Below, piece by piece: positions 47,775 to 58,589 of a stretch of DNA of 64,000 nt (the stretch's first letter is position 1; each line of letters opens with the position of its first letter). Position numbers and translations under genes: made by a program. The stretch is from Pisolithus tinctorius (taxonomy: Eukaryota; Basidiomycota; Agaricomycetes; Boletales; Pisolithaceae), in contig JANFAH010000006.1 in NCBI GenBank assembly GCA_024663395.1, positions 2,914,001 to 2,978,000 on the forward strand, read 5' to 3'. Under the pieces are notes generated by a model. That model made no database searches. It was not told the origin of the DNA and saw only the letters and a program-made list of their open reading frames with translations.

Positions 47775-50705
47775 CAGTCATCAACCTAGATTTGAGACAC
47801 CACTGGGATTTGAGACAGTGATGCTTTTGTTTGATTCATCAACATAACACATCTCAACAATTCACAAGCAACTTGGCTATGGTTCTACCTAGGTTTTGAA
47901 TGAAATACTGAACCATATATCATGTAGATGACATAGCTACAGTGCAAATAAATGCTTACTTAGGACTTTCCTGTGTCCTATTTTGCAGTAACACAAATTT
48001 TCAACTCCTCAAACATCATGGGATGTAGAAGTAGGTCCAGTAAAGATCTACCTAGTACCTTGTAGACAATGGACTTTCCATTGACTTGCCATGATGATGC
48101 TGGAGAAGGGTGCTTATGACTGCAATATCTATATCTATGTGGACACTATGTGAAGAGATATGCCAGTTATGGTATGGCTCATAAGTATGGGAAGGTCAGA
48201 CTGTAGATCCAGGACATAGAAAAAGGCAGTCTCCCCACCAGCAAAATGGCTGGGCATGCAAAGTCCATCTTGAGCAAGAAACGAGAAAAGTCAAGAGCCC
48301 AAGAGGAAGCTTTGAAAGAAGTGGTGGCACTATACACAAATGAGCTTGCAAAGCCAGAAGATGAGCAGAGGATTCTCCAGGCTGTCTGTGCAGATGTTCA
48401 AGCAAAGTGGTGGCAACAGTGTAGAGATGTAACTGTGGCTGTGGAAACTGTGAGGTGCTGGGCAAAGGGAGGAAGGGGGCATCAGGAAGCTGGTCTGGAG
48501 AGTCAAGGGTGGCTTACCTTGGAGGAGGAGGAGTTAGTTGTCAAATACTGCCTTGAGCTCACAGCAAGAGGCTTCCCATTCAATCATAGGACACTGAAAT
48601 ATCATGTTGACAGTATCCTGCAGGCTCACTTGGGAGATGCTTTCCCAGAAGCAGGGGTTGGGACAAACTGGACTAACCACTTTCTATCTAGGCATGATGA
48701 CCAGCTGGGAAGGTACTGGAGCAGCCCACTCAAGGCTAAACATGGACATGTGGTGAACAAGAACACAAATGAGGCATGGTTCAGGTTACTGCAGGACACA
48801 ATCACCAAACAGGGGATTGAGCCAGACTGTATCTGGGCTGCAGATGAGACAGGGTTTCAACCTGGAACAGGGGTGAAAGAGCATGTCTTCAGGGCTGCTA
48901 ATCAAAAGATTCAGCACCAACAGTGTGATGGGAATAGAGAAAACATTACTGTGATGGTGGCAATCTGTGCAGATGGAAGTAGTATTGCACCTACCATCAT
49001 CTACAAGGGACAAGGTTTCTCAACCAATTGGCATCAAAATAATGATCTGAATGCTTTGTGAGTGATTGAATATGCTTCAAGGGATCAATGGCTCACCATT
49101 TGAAGCATTGCACACTCACCAGAAGGCTGGACAGATGGTGAAATTGGCCATCTGTGGATCCAGGACTTTGACAATAAAACACATGCAAAGGCAGACAGAT
49201 GTTCTTGCTTGTTGCTCATAGATGGGGATAACTCACATTACACAAAAGAATTCTTGGAATATGCAAGAAACCACAACATCCACATACTTTGCTACCCAGC
49301 CCATGGCACACATGCATACCAGGGGCTCGACATTGTCATCTTTGGACCACTCAAATGTGCCTGGTTGCAGGAGCGCAATACATTCAAAACATCTACACAA
49401 CAGGCTGTATCAAAGGAGAACTTTATCTCTATTTACACTGCCACACATCAGAAAACACTTACCAAAGAGATGATTCAAGCTGCATTCTGGAAAACTGGTG
49501 TTTACCCACTGGACCCAAATGTGATAACTGCTGAGATGATGGCACCTAGCCTGGAGACATCATATGATGCAGAGGGACACTTGCCACTCACCCTACCCAG
49601 CCCAGTTCATGCAGTGTCACCAGTGATGTGTCAGTATCACAACTTACAAGGAGAAGAAGCAGGTAACTCCCCTGAAGTCACTGCTGGCCCATCATGCTCA
49701 CAGGTCACACCGACCTGGCATTCCATTGCAAAGGAGGCCACTGAGGCACTGGCTTCCACTTCAGCAGCATTCCTTGTTGATAGGACACCAATGAACTTGT
49801 CACATGAGGTCCCAACCTATCTCCCACCTCCTCTAACTCCCACATGAAAACAGAAATCTGCACTGTTGGATGAAGAACCTTCTAATGAGAAGGAACATGC
49901 TTACCAGGATGCTTTGTCAGCAGCTTATGCCTGTGAGGCAAAGTACAAGAGTGCACTCATTGGATCCCAGGCAACACTCATCTTACAGTCAATGTATGTT
50001 GACCAGGTAACAAAAGAGCTGGCAAATAATGAGGAGAAGCAAAAGAAGAAAAAGAAAGGTCAGCTTAATGGGGACAGCCTTCCAAAGTTACTTACTGGTG
50101 ATGAGTTTTACAACTGGGTTGTGGACCATCATAAGTCCATTGCAGAGCAGGATGCCACTCACAAAGCACAGCAAAAACAAAGGGATGAACAAAATGAATT
50201 GTTGGTGGCATGGAGAGAAGAAGAAGCAGCTCACTGAGAGCATAACAAGGCCCTTCAGAAGACATATCACAAAGAGTTGCAGCTCTGGGAGCTTGAGAGA
50301 GATCAGGCAAAAGCAGAAAATTGCTGACCTCATTGGGCAAAACCAAAGTGCAGGAAGCTTGAGTGGCCAGCTCCAAAGCCTGTCCTTGGTAGCGCAGATG
50401 CAGAGGAGGTGGGCAAAAACAAGGAGGACACACAGTTGGATGATGATTGATAATATTCCAATAACTGCTGATGCCCACTATACCATATTTGGGGTGTCTC
50501 AAATCATGGTGTGACTGCTGATAAGCAATTTAATTTCTGAGGCTTCACCACTGCATAACTACAGTTATGATCCTAAAGAAACCTTTATCCAGACATTCTC
50601 TACTATTTTAATAGCCCTGTCATCCATTCTGACCTACTTATAATTGTGTTGTGTTGTAAAATGGGCATTTTTAATTTTGGTGTCTCAAATCTAGGTTGAT
50701 GACTG
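47775..50705. mobile_element. Pogo/Tigger-type DNA transposon, decayed
   Basis: A 2931-base element with terminal inverted repeats of at least 27 perfect bases (left CAGTCATCAACCTAGATTTG onwards, right reverse complement ending GGTTGATGACTG), flanked by TA (47773-47774 and 50706-50707). It contains one transposase gene on the plus strand (48246-50450). A second, partial copy of the inner repeat word (GGGATTTGAGACAG) follows the left tip. It lies inside older CpG-poor DNA and is itself CpG-poor. Confidence 0.9.
48246..50450 (+). pseudogene. Pogo/Tigger DDE transposase with five TGA stops
   Basis: Cut-and-paste transposase with a CENP-B-like N-terminal DNA-binding region: RTLKYHVDSILQAHLGDAFP and GTNWTNHFLSRHDDQLGRYW. 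The DDE domain reads CIWAADETGFQPG (first Asp), LLLIDGDNSHYT (second Asp) and HAYQGLDIVIFGPLKCAWLQ (third acidic residue), then the usual IQAAFWKTGVYPLDP. A long C-terminal tail has a Lys-rich coiled region. The whole 735-codon register is kept without a single frameshift, yet it is closed by five in-frame TGA codons (49059, 49101, 49845, 50235 and 50325) before its natural end at 50448-50450. All five being TGA fits CGA-to-TGA change at methylated CpG. Not functional. Confidence 0.88.
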
Positions 50706-51114
50706 TACTGCACTGTCAGATGCGAGCAAATGCCACTCTTGCCTCAGGCATGCTGAGATGGTCCTTGCCACTGGTACTTGCCACTCCAGTAATCCACCTG
50801 GCATTTGGTGCAATGGCATATGATGTTTCCACCATGTGCCAGGAGTTGCTGCTGTATGCCACTGTATGCCTGGACATACTGTGTTGTCATGTTGGGCTGC
50901 CCTATGTACACAATGCAGATCTAGTCTGGGCTATGCTATATATGTCCCTATGACACACTGATATTCTATTTGAAGCCTCTCCATGTGACATGTAAAAATA
51001 TAATTGTAGCCAATTCTGGTGTCATGCATGACAATACAATTGTAGCTGATCCTGAATGACACATGACAACATAATCACAGCCAATCCCTATGTTACAGTG
51101 ACAACTCATAGGTT

Positions 51115-51174
51115 GGCTTGACCTCTGCTGGCCCATGTCACACAGCCAATTGTCAACCTCTGCTGGCCATTTCA
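51115..51174 (-). repeat. Inverted repeat B, right copy
   Basis: GGCTTGACCTCTGCTGGCCC and the following bases match 33001-33060 in inverse orientation, with roughly one mismatch in eight. See the left copy for interpretation. Confidence 0.55.
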
Positions 51175-52559
51175 CATGGCCTAACTAGGTACATGGGCTC
51201 TGGGACTGGTGTGTTGTCATTGTCAGTCCTTGTGGTCAAGTAGTTGACAAGTTCACTCACTGGAAAGGGGAGTTTGACAATATGCAGATCTCATATCAAA
51301 AGACTAATCTACTTTGATGCAAGCAACAGTATTGCAACAGAGGCTGTCCTTGGTCTTATTGGTCTCTCTCCTCTGACTCAGAATCACCACATCCAAGTCT
51401 CTGACCTTTGACAAAGCTGGTAAGCCCCCATTTTTGAGGACAACACTCTCACCCACCCACTGGCACTTTGCAATTTTACTTCCCAACTGATTTAGCTCTT
51501 CTTCACCACCATTTCATTGGCCATCCCATGACATGACCCCACTCTCATCTCTCATCCTGTCCACTCCTCTCAAACCAGAAACCCCAAGCTCCATGCACCT
51601 GCTACATATGCAGATCAAGCCAAGTTGCCTCCCCCCCTCAGGTCAATTGTGTGTCTCACTTGTTTGAATGCCAAGTCTCTCAATTTTCAGCAGAGTGATA
51701 CCACTTGATGACAGTTCTGTTTCAATGCCTGGTTTGTTTGAATTCATTCAGCAGTCCTGGAGACATTCACATTTTTGTGAGAAGATCACCCTTGAGGACC
51801 TAGGTCATGTTGTCATGTCTCACAGTCTCAGTGCTGCTCTTGTTTTCCCAGTTGATAATATTCCTCACTGAACCCTTTCTAGGGATGCCTCACTTGTCAA
51901 ATTCTGCACAGCTGCTGTCAAGATGTGGCCATTTTCATGCTCAGAGGGCTGTGGAAAGCTTCCACATATAGCTCAGAATCAGGTGCTCTGATTAGGGTGA
52001 CTCTGCTTCCCCCATGTTCCCCCAGGCACTCTCCATGTCTCCTAGAGGTTTGTGTTGACTGCCTGAGCCATTGTTGTTCGAAGGATTTCTCTCCCTCCCT
52101 CCCTCCCTCTCCCAAGTGTTGGTTTATTTTCTTGCCCATTTCATTACCGTTCCTCTCGCATTTTGGAGATGTATTACTCCTCGTCGAGAGCTACAAAATG
52201 GAATAAGCATGATGCACTTGCTTCAGCAGATCCAGAGATATCCCTACATTTTGCAGTTGGAGGCACCTTCGGATGACTCCTAATATCTTGGGAAGAAGGA
52301 TTCGGATTCACTCAATTCCTTTTGTGCTGCATTCGTCATGTCTCCCTCTGTTGTCACCTCTAAGTTCGTGTCATTTCGAGCATCCATTGTCATTCAATAA
52401 ACTTCTCCTCCATGGCACTACCTTAGAGGGTGTCTGGGCTCCAGCTCCTCCTTTTGCGATGTGTAGTACTTTGCAACTTCGCAGTCTGCACTTATCCACA
52501 GTTACAAGTAGCCTTGGATATTTTTTGGCCACTTCCCTGTATAGGCCAAACCGAGTCGT
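51175..52559. other. Right margin of the CpG-poor island
   Basis: No gene recognised. A CCCT microsatellite (about 52089-52111) marks where CpG reappears. A 70-codon minus frame (52371-52583) is probably chance. The stretch from 52075 on may be a younger inserted fragment. Confidence 0.3.
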
Positions 52560-52690
52560 GATATGGGGCCTGGCCCAGCTCACGGCTCAGCCTGAGGTTT
52601 CTTTGGCCTTGAGCCTTTGAGCCCTTAACAGCCAAGCCCAAGCCCTGGCTTTCGAGCTGAGCCAGGCCGGGACAACACTACTCACACCTG
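52560..52690 (-). repeat. Inverted repeat A, right copy
   Basis: Self-similar GAGCC/GGCTC-rich sequence (GGCCTGGCCCAGCTCACGGC, CTTTCGAGCTGAGCCAGGCC) that resembles 32880-32960 in inverted orientation. The low complexity makes the match less secure than that of repeat B. Confidence 0.45.
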
Positions 52691-52817
52691 CTTACATAAC
52701 ATACTCCTATCACGTTCTTGAAACCATGCTCTGAGGGACACCACGCTGTCATAAATGCCAGGTAAGTCGCTTATGGAGTCAAAATATACTTTGCAGATGT
52801 CGCGTCAATCAGCATAC

Positions 52818-52918
52818 TGCCTTGTAGAACATAGGTGGTGCAAGATAAACAAAGCTAAATAGTGGCGTGTTGACGCGTCATTGCAAAATCGAACCGTGGA
52901 CTTCTCGACTACCACACG
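52818..52918 (-). repeat. Inverted repeat C, right copy
   Basis: Reverse complement of 22762-22870 with few mismatches (GTGGTAGTCGAGAAGTCCAC as read on the minus strand). It ends exactly where array repeat S begins at 52918. Confidence 0.65.
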
Positions 52919-53790
52919 TTGAGTGAGTACGTTAACCCTTCTGCAAACTGACATGCGTTTTTGGGGGCTCTAGGCATATTCTGATCGTGTAAGTACACTG
53001 GCGTGTTAGAAGGCAGAGGGAAACCGTGGCGCCTGCGTGGGACACCAGTTTACCCGTGGTCATCGATTCATCTTCCAGTGCCCTACACCTACGCAGACGT
53101 TTCCTTACTGATGAACGATACGTGGCCTCCGCCGTCTTTCATTGCGTGGCGTACACCCCCCTTCCTATCCTGGTGTCGTACGTTCATGACCGGTATAAGT
53201 CGGTATCCCATGACTTTTCTCGGCAGCTCACATCACAGAACGTGTTACGTGCTCCTGTTACTCAACGTCTACGGGCATCGCATATAGCCCCGGTGACCAT
53301 GACCCCTAATTGACAGTGTCACTCAGGACCCTGACGTACTTAATGAGGGAACACCGAAGGATCCCGACTAATCACACGTCTGTCCTCAAAGGATGGCGAT
53401 CAGCACGTATGGCTACACAGACACGACGCGATTGGTGCTCTTACGTGGCAGTCTCTGCGTATGCCGATGTATGTCGGGAGAACTGGCAGTCCCGCTTCGT
53501 GTACATACTTCAATTGACGGGATCACGATCAGTTCAGCAGGTTCGAAACCAGGCCTGAAAGATTTTTTTTGGCAAATTCACTGTGCCACCACAGGGTCTA
53601 TGAGATCCGTTCCTGAATTCGTCAAGCGTCTTGTCAGCTACAACCTCCGGCCAATGCGCTATTCACAGCATCATCCGCCCTCAATGCTCATATCCATTAT
53701 CCCCTTCGTGTGTCGAGTACATATCCACAATGTCAGCAAGCGCCAAAATATCATGCCAAGGAATGTCGGGGAAAAAAGACCTCACGATAC
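52918..53790. repeat. Array spacer repeat S, copy 2
   Basis: Nearly identical to 13629-14480, including a TTTTTTTTGGCAAATTCACTG tract just 5' of the shared end. It restarts the array to the right of the island. Confidence 0.8.
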
Positions 53791-53796
53791 GATCAT

Positions 53797-54659
53797 CTAA
53801 TAAAGCGAGCCAAATATTACGAGTATCATGATAATGAACCATGCGAAACCGGCCGTGACGCCCGTCCTTGCCCATGTGCTGTTTCCAAACCAGACTGCGC
53901 CGAGACATCCAGTGACAGACGCGAGTCCGGAAATAAACAAGCAGAGGAAGGGCATCGTCAGTAGCGTGATTATTAGTGCGAACTTCAAATTGCTGGATTG
54001 CATTTCCTGTACGTAGAGCATGAGACGTTGAGCGAGTGGGACGACATCAGTCATATAATAGTCGTAAGAATCCATCAGGACAGGGAAAGAGAAATTAAAA
54101 ATTAAAACATACTTTGACGGTTTGAGGTCGCAGAGTGTTGATGAACGCTAAGAGACCAAGACCGCTCAGAACAGACAATGTCGCAAAGACACTGCCGGCT
54201 AAGATACACAGGTATGGAAAAGGGTGACTCCAATCAGCGATATCTGTCGGACCGCTACTTGCCAAGAACGAAGCACACGTGCTACAATTGCGCACAGAAG
54301 AACGAGTGAGATGCGTAGGTTACAAGGGTGAGAACTAGATGTACCCAATTGCCAGAGAGGCGACAACATTAATATTAGATGTCCGATCGACCAAAAGCGT
54401 CTTTAGTTCTTTCCATTGCGTGTCATCTTCCTGTTCGATGATCTGCAGAAGTCTCTCCAACGATGGCGTGCCGAGTAAAAGTAGAAATGTGACTGATAGA
54501 GGTGGCAAGGAATCCAGAGAATAGACGAGAAATGAGAAGGCTAGAGTTGTGAGTCTAGTATCACGTACGTCTGCGAAGTCTGGGGATGGTACTATTGTCT
54601 TGGTCCAAACCGTCTATCCTGGAAATGTCAGACGTGATCCTTGATTTGTGGTCCGGCAT
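53797..54659 (-). CDS. Array membrane protein, copy D (intact)
   Basis: Closest relative of copy B. The start at 54659 reads MPDHKSRITSDISRIDGLDQ, then an intron with a GTACGT donor, LLLLGTPSLERLLQIIEQED, LLVDRTSNINVVASLAIG, an intron with a weaker GTACAT donor, TCASFLASSGPTDIADWSHP and helix YLCILAGSVFATLSVLSG, an intron, and EMQSSNLKFALIITLLTMPF with the final two helices ending VIFGSLY. All parts stay in frame. Differences from copy B are scattered, as in a gene pair duplicated with its flanks. Function unknown; four membrane segments expected. Confidence 0.7.
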
Positions 54660-54909
54660 GATGAGTGAGAGTGCAGGGGCTAGGAAAATATAGAGTGGAT
54701 CAGCACTGATAGGATAGGTGGTGAGGGAAGGAGGGGAGAAACTTCCAGAGCTTGTTCGTCTTATATGCATACTTCTGCTTGCAATGAGGCTCAGAAAACG
54801 ATAAGGGTGTGTGTTATGGGCGCTCAAGACAGGGTTCATATAACCTGACTTGGCCGTTGGAGTGACAGCTGAAGCGAAGTTCGACATTCGGGAACCGGAA
54901 AGAAGAATA

Positions 54910-55338
54910 TGATTGGGTAACGATAAGTAGAGGCGCTCAGGGTTTGGGTTTGGTAGCTAACAAAGTTTACGGGTTCCACCTTCATGAAGCCATCCATCCT
55001 GGACTGTCGGATCAGGAGCGGTGACCTCTTCCGAGAAAGTTGGAGGCGTTTTCATCGGCTATAACCTGGGCCGATATATTGGCATTCGAATTGGATAGCC
55101 GGGTTGGGGTTAGCTGCGGCTCCCTGCTCGTTCAGCAGAATCAGCAACCAGAAGGCAAAAATCTTGGTCCAGGGAGGATAATCCGAATATCCCGTCTCCA
55201 TCCAGATTCTTGCTAGCTGAGAATCGCTTCCGCTCCAGTAACACCTACGTAAGTACACACGCCTGTGGGTAGTTTCGCTCAGAGTACTCGACCACAACCT
55301 TCCAAGGTATGCAAGACAGCATCCTCACATAGTGTGTT
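54910..55338. repeat. Array spacer repeat R, copy 3, with the empty Harbinger site
   Basis: Third copy of the R spacer. It runs through CCTCACATA straight into GTGTGTTGGG at 55330-55348 without an insertion. This is the pre-insertion form of the Harbinger target. Confidence 0.8.
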
Positions 55339-55800
55339 GGGTGTATCGAAACGGGGTACCAAATACATGCACACGCCGGGATGCCGGAAGGAGCCAGCTA
55401 CAAGTGATGCTTCTGTGCACTCCGTACAAGAGGAGTGGCTCGTGCGAAATGTACACTGTTTCCCCGTATCGGCACCAGCTCTACTCCAGGCATGAGGACT
55501 CAGGAGTCCATTGAGTAAGTACGTAAACCATTCTGCAGAGTGGCATCCAATTTGGGGGGTATCGTTGTACGGGTGTAGTAACTCCACCAGTAGAGGGATA
55601 ACAGGGAGACTCCGGTGTACCCGTGGTCATCGATTCATCTTTCAGTTTCCTACACCCACGCAGGCCTTTCCTTTTCCTTGGTAACGTACATATGTTGGGG
55701 ACTACTGACATCCGACCCTCGATATCACGCGCTGATGAGCAATACGTGGTGTGCACCATCTTTCATTGCGTGACGTGCAACCCCTCCCTATCCTGGTGGT
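55339..55800. repeat. Array spacer repeat T, copy 2
   Basis: Uninterrupted counterpart of 19783-20390, slightly shorter because a stretch near 55790 is deleted relative to the other copy. No gene is called. Confidence 0.7.
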
Positions 55801-55813
55801 GTCGTACATTGTC

Positions 55814-56604
55814 TTAGTTTACAGAGAGCGAATCGAATATCATGAATATCATGAAAATGAACAATGCGAACGCGGTCGTGACGACCGTCTTTGCCCATGT
55901 ACTGTTTCCGAACCAGACTGCACTGACAGATCCAATGACCAATACCAGTCCGGACATAAACAAGCAGAGGAAGGGCATCATCAGTAGTGTAATTCTCCCG
56001 AAGAACTTCCGTTTGTTTTGAAGCATTTCCTGTATGTAGAGCATGAGACACTGAGGAAGTGGCACGACATCAGGATGAGGAATGGGAAATTGAAACATAC
56101 CCGGACGGTACGAGCTTGCAGAGTGTTGAGGAACGCTAAGACACCAAGACCACTCACGAGAGACAATGTCGTGAAGGCGCTGCCGGTTAACAAACACACA
56201 TATGGCAAAGTGTGACTCCAATTGGTGATATCTGTCGGACCGCTCGTTGTCAAGAACGCAGCAGTCGTGCTGCGATTGGGCATGGAAGAACGAGTGAGAT
56301 GCATGGGTCACAGGGCTGAGAACCAGGCGTACGGTAGTATCAGAGCGGATATAGTATTAATATTAGTGGTTCGATCGACCATAAGCTGCCTTTGTGTTTC
56401 CCATCGATTATCATTGGCGAGAATGATGCGCAAAAGTCCCTCCAACGATGGCGTGCCGAATAGAATCAGACATACAACTGATAGAATGCCAAGGAATCCA
56501 GAGAATAGACGACGAATAAGAAGGAGAGAGTTGTGAATCTAGTGTCACGCACGTCTGGGAAGTCCGGGAGTGGTACTATCATCTTCGTCGTGGTCCTCCG
56601 GCAT
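55814..56604 (-). CDS. Array membrane protein, copy E (intact)
   Basis: Pairs with copy C. The start at 56604 reads MPEDHDEDDSTTPGLPRR, then an intron, LFGTPSLEGLLRIILANDNR, LMVDRTTNINTISALILP, an intron whose donor is GTACGC (unusual), TTAAFLTTSGPTDITNWSHT, a helix PYVCLLTGSAFTTLSLVSG, an intron, and EMLQNKRKFFGRITLLMMPF ending FIFMIFMIFDSLSVN then stop. The frame is open throughout. The stop after DSLSVN is the one lost in copy C. Confidence 0.65.
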
Positions 56605-57289
56605 GATGAGTGAGAATGCAAGGACCAAAACAATACGGAGTGGGTCAACACCAGGGATGGATGGTGACGGAAGCAGGGAGAGAAGCTTCCAGAGCTTGTT
56701 CGTTTTACATACATGCTTCTGCTTGCAATGAGGCACAGCGAACGATAGGGGTGTGTGCTATGGGCGCTTAAGACAGGGTTCTCATGACCTGACTTGGCGA
56801 TTGGCCGTTGGAGTGACAGCTGAAGCGAAGTTCGAGGTGTGGGACCAGGAGAGAAAGATTCAGAGAATAACAGCAACGAAACGGAGCAGAATTCGCGGAG
56901 GAGCAAAAACGTGAATCTGAAGACACTAAATATTCTTGCTGTTGTCCAATGTTCACTGGGTGTGTCATCTTTGTTGTGCCAATATGCGACGAACACCTGG
57001 CAGGTGCGAACGTTCCTATCTGCCTTTGCAGTACAGGACGACCGTAACAGTACCAGATATCGTACCGGCGCGAGACACCACATCTGGGAGTGCCGTATTT
57101 GCTTACCTCTCTAAATTCGCAGGTCCCGGGCTGGCCATCGCGCCGAGTTAGAAAGATCCCTGGGTAAGTGTGTGATGTTATCGGCATTGTATTTAAACAC
57201 TGCTCGAACAACCTATCGACACGATAGCGAGTTTTTTTTTTTTCAGGCGAAGGCAATCCATGGCGCCTAAATGACAGAATTGACAAGGG
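56605..57289. repeat. Array flank, part of repeat U
   Basis: Related to 21290-21770 and 58600-59170, including a conserved CAGATATCGTACCGGC-like word, a stretch resembling ACTTGGCGATTGGCCGTTGG, and a poly-T tract (57231-57243). No gene is called. Confidence 0.55.
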
Positions 57290-57720
57290 TCACCGGTCTC
57301 CAGACTCCAGGAGCCTGACGAACTCAACACCAGTGAGGGGAGGGAGAACACCGAGGAATCCAGACCGATCACATTTGCCACCCCTATGGGACAGTCTCTG
57401 GGTATGCCAATGTATGTTAGGAATACTGGCCTGGTCGTGCTTCGTACACATACTTCAATCGATGAGATCATAATGCAGTCCAACCGGTTTGAGGCTAGCT
57501 TGAGAGAAATTTTTTGGAAAACTCGTTGTGCCGCCACAGATCCATTCCTGATTCGTCAAGCTCCTTGTCAGCCACATCCCGTGCTATTGCATTACTCGCA
57601 GCATCATGCGATCTCAATGTTCACATCCATCGTCCCCCTCATGTATCAACCACATATCCACACTGCCAGTAACTGCTAAAATACGCGAAGGAATCCCAGG
57701 ACAAAAAATAACCTCATCAC
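57290..57720. repeat. Array spacer repeat S, diverged copy 3
   Basis: Partly similar to 14030-14480 and 53310-53760 (GGNATGCCAATGTATGTNNG and the TTTTTTGG..AACTCRYTGTGCC region). More diverged than the other two copies, which agrees with its place beside the degenerate membrane gene copy F. Confidence 0.55.
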
Positions 57721-57734
57721 GCAGTCATCTAATA

Positions 57735-58580
57735 AATCGAAACAAATATCACGATGATAATGAACCATGTGAACCCGATCATAACTCCCGTCCTTGCCCA
57801 TGTGTTGTTTCCTAACCAAACTGAACAGATGCGAGTCCGGAAGCAAACAAGCAAAGGAAGGGCATCGTCAGTAGCGTAATTGTCAGTGCGAACTTCAAAT
57901 TGTTGGATTGCATTTCCTGCATGCAGAGCATAAGACGTTGAGGAAGCGGCACGACATCAATCATACGACAAAGGTGAGAAGCCTTCAGGATGAAGAAAGG
58001 GGGGTTGAGACATACTCTGATGGTATGAGGTCGCAGAGTGTTGACGAACCCTAACAGACCAACGCCACTCAGAACGGACAATATCGCAAAGACAAAGCCA
58101 GCTAATAAACACAAGTATGTAAAAGGGTGGCTCCAATTGGCGATATCCGTCGGACCGCTGGTTGTCAAGAATGAAGCACGCGTGCTGCCAGCAATTGGAG
58201 ACGGAAGAACGAGTGAGGGGATGCACGAGTCACCAGGATGAGAATGAGACGTATCCTATTACCAGAGGCAACAACATTAATGTTAGACGTTCGATCGACC
58301 AAAAGCGCCTTTAGCTCTCTCCACTGCGTCTCATCCTTGCGTTCAATGATCTGCAAAAGCTTCCCCAACGACGGTGTGCCGAGTAAAACTAGAAACATGA
58401 CTGATGACAGTGCCGATGAACCCAGAGTATTAACGACGAATAAGTGGGTGACAAGAAGGCAAGAGTTGTGAGCCGGTATCATGCACGTCTGCGAAGTCTG
58501 GGAATGATGCTATTGTCTTCATCCAAACCATCCGTCCTAGGAATGTCGGACGTGATCTTTGTATCGTGGTCCTCCGGCAT
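57735..58580 (-). pseudogene. Array membrane protein, copy F, recent deletion
   Basis: The start at 58580 reads MPEDHDTKITSDIPRTDGLD, then VLLGTPSLGKLLQIIERKDE, LLVDRTSNINVVAS, TSGPTDIANWSHPFTYLCLL and EMQSNNLKFALTITLLTMPF. Just after FLCLFASGLASV about 16 bases present in copies B and D are missing, so the frame shifts and stops at VQFG. The expected last helix (WFIIIVIF) is still readable in another frame down to about 57735. It is a young pseudogene or encodes a shortened protein with three helices. Confidence 0.7.
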
Positions 58581-58589
58581 GATGAGTGA

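Larger units (their letters stand above)
22896..52075. mobile_element. CpG-depleted nest of decayed transposons
   Basis: In about 29 kb CG dinucleotides are nearly absent while TG and CA are abundant, in contrast to both flanks. The only large CpG-bearing patches inside are two solo LTRs. Identifiable contents are a KDZ transposase, a pogo/Tigger element, a foldback Tc1-like element, satellites, and several proteins of Agaricomycete repeat families, nearly all with stops. This composition is what long-term cytosine methylation and deamination of silenced repeats would give. The right boundary is set where CG reappears (TTGTTCGAAGG near 52075). Confidence 0.8.

Noticed and set aside
49056..49110. 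Short intron bridging the first pogo stop codons
   Set aside because: A GTGAG..AAG interval of about 24 bases is too short for a spliceosomal intron and the coding register continues through it.
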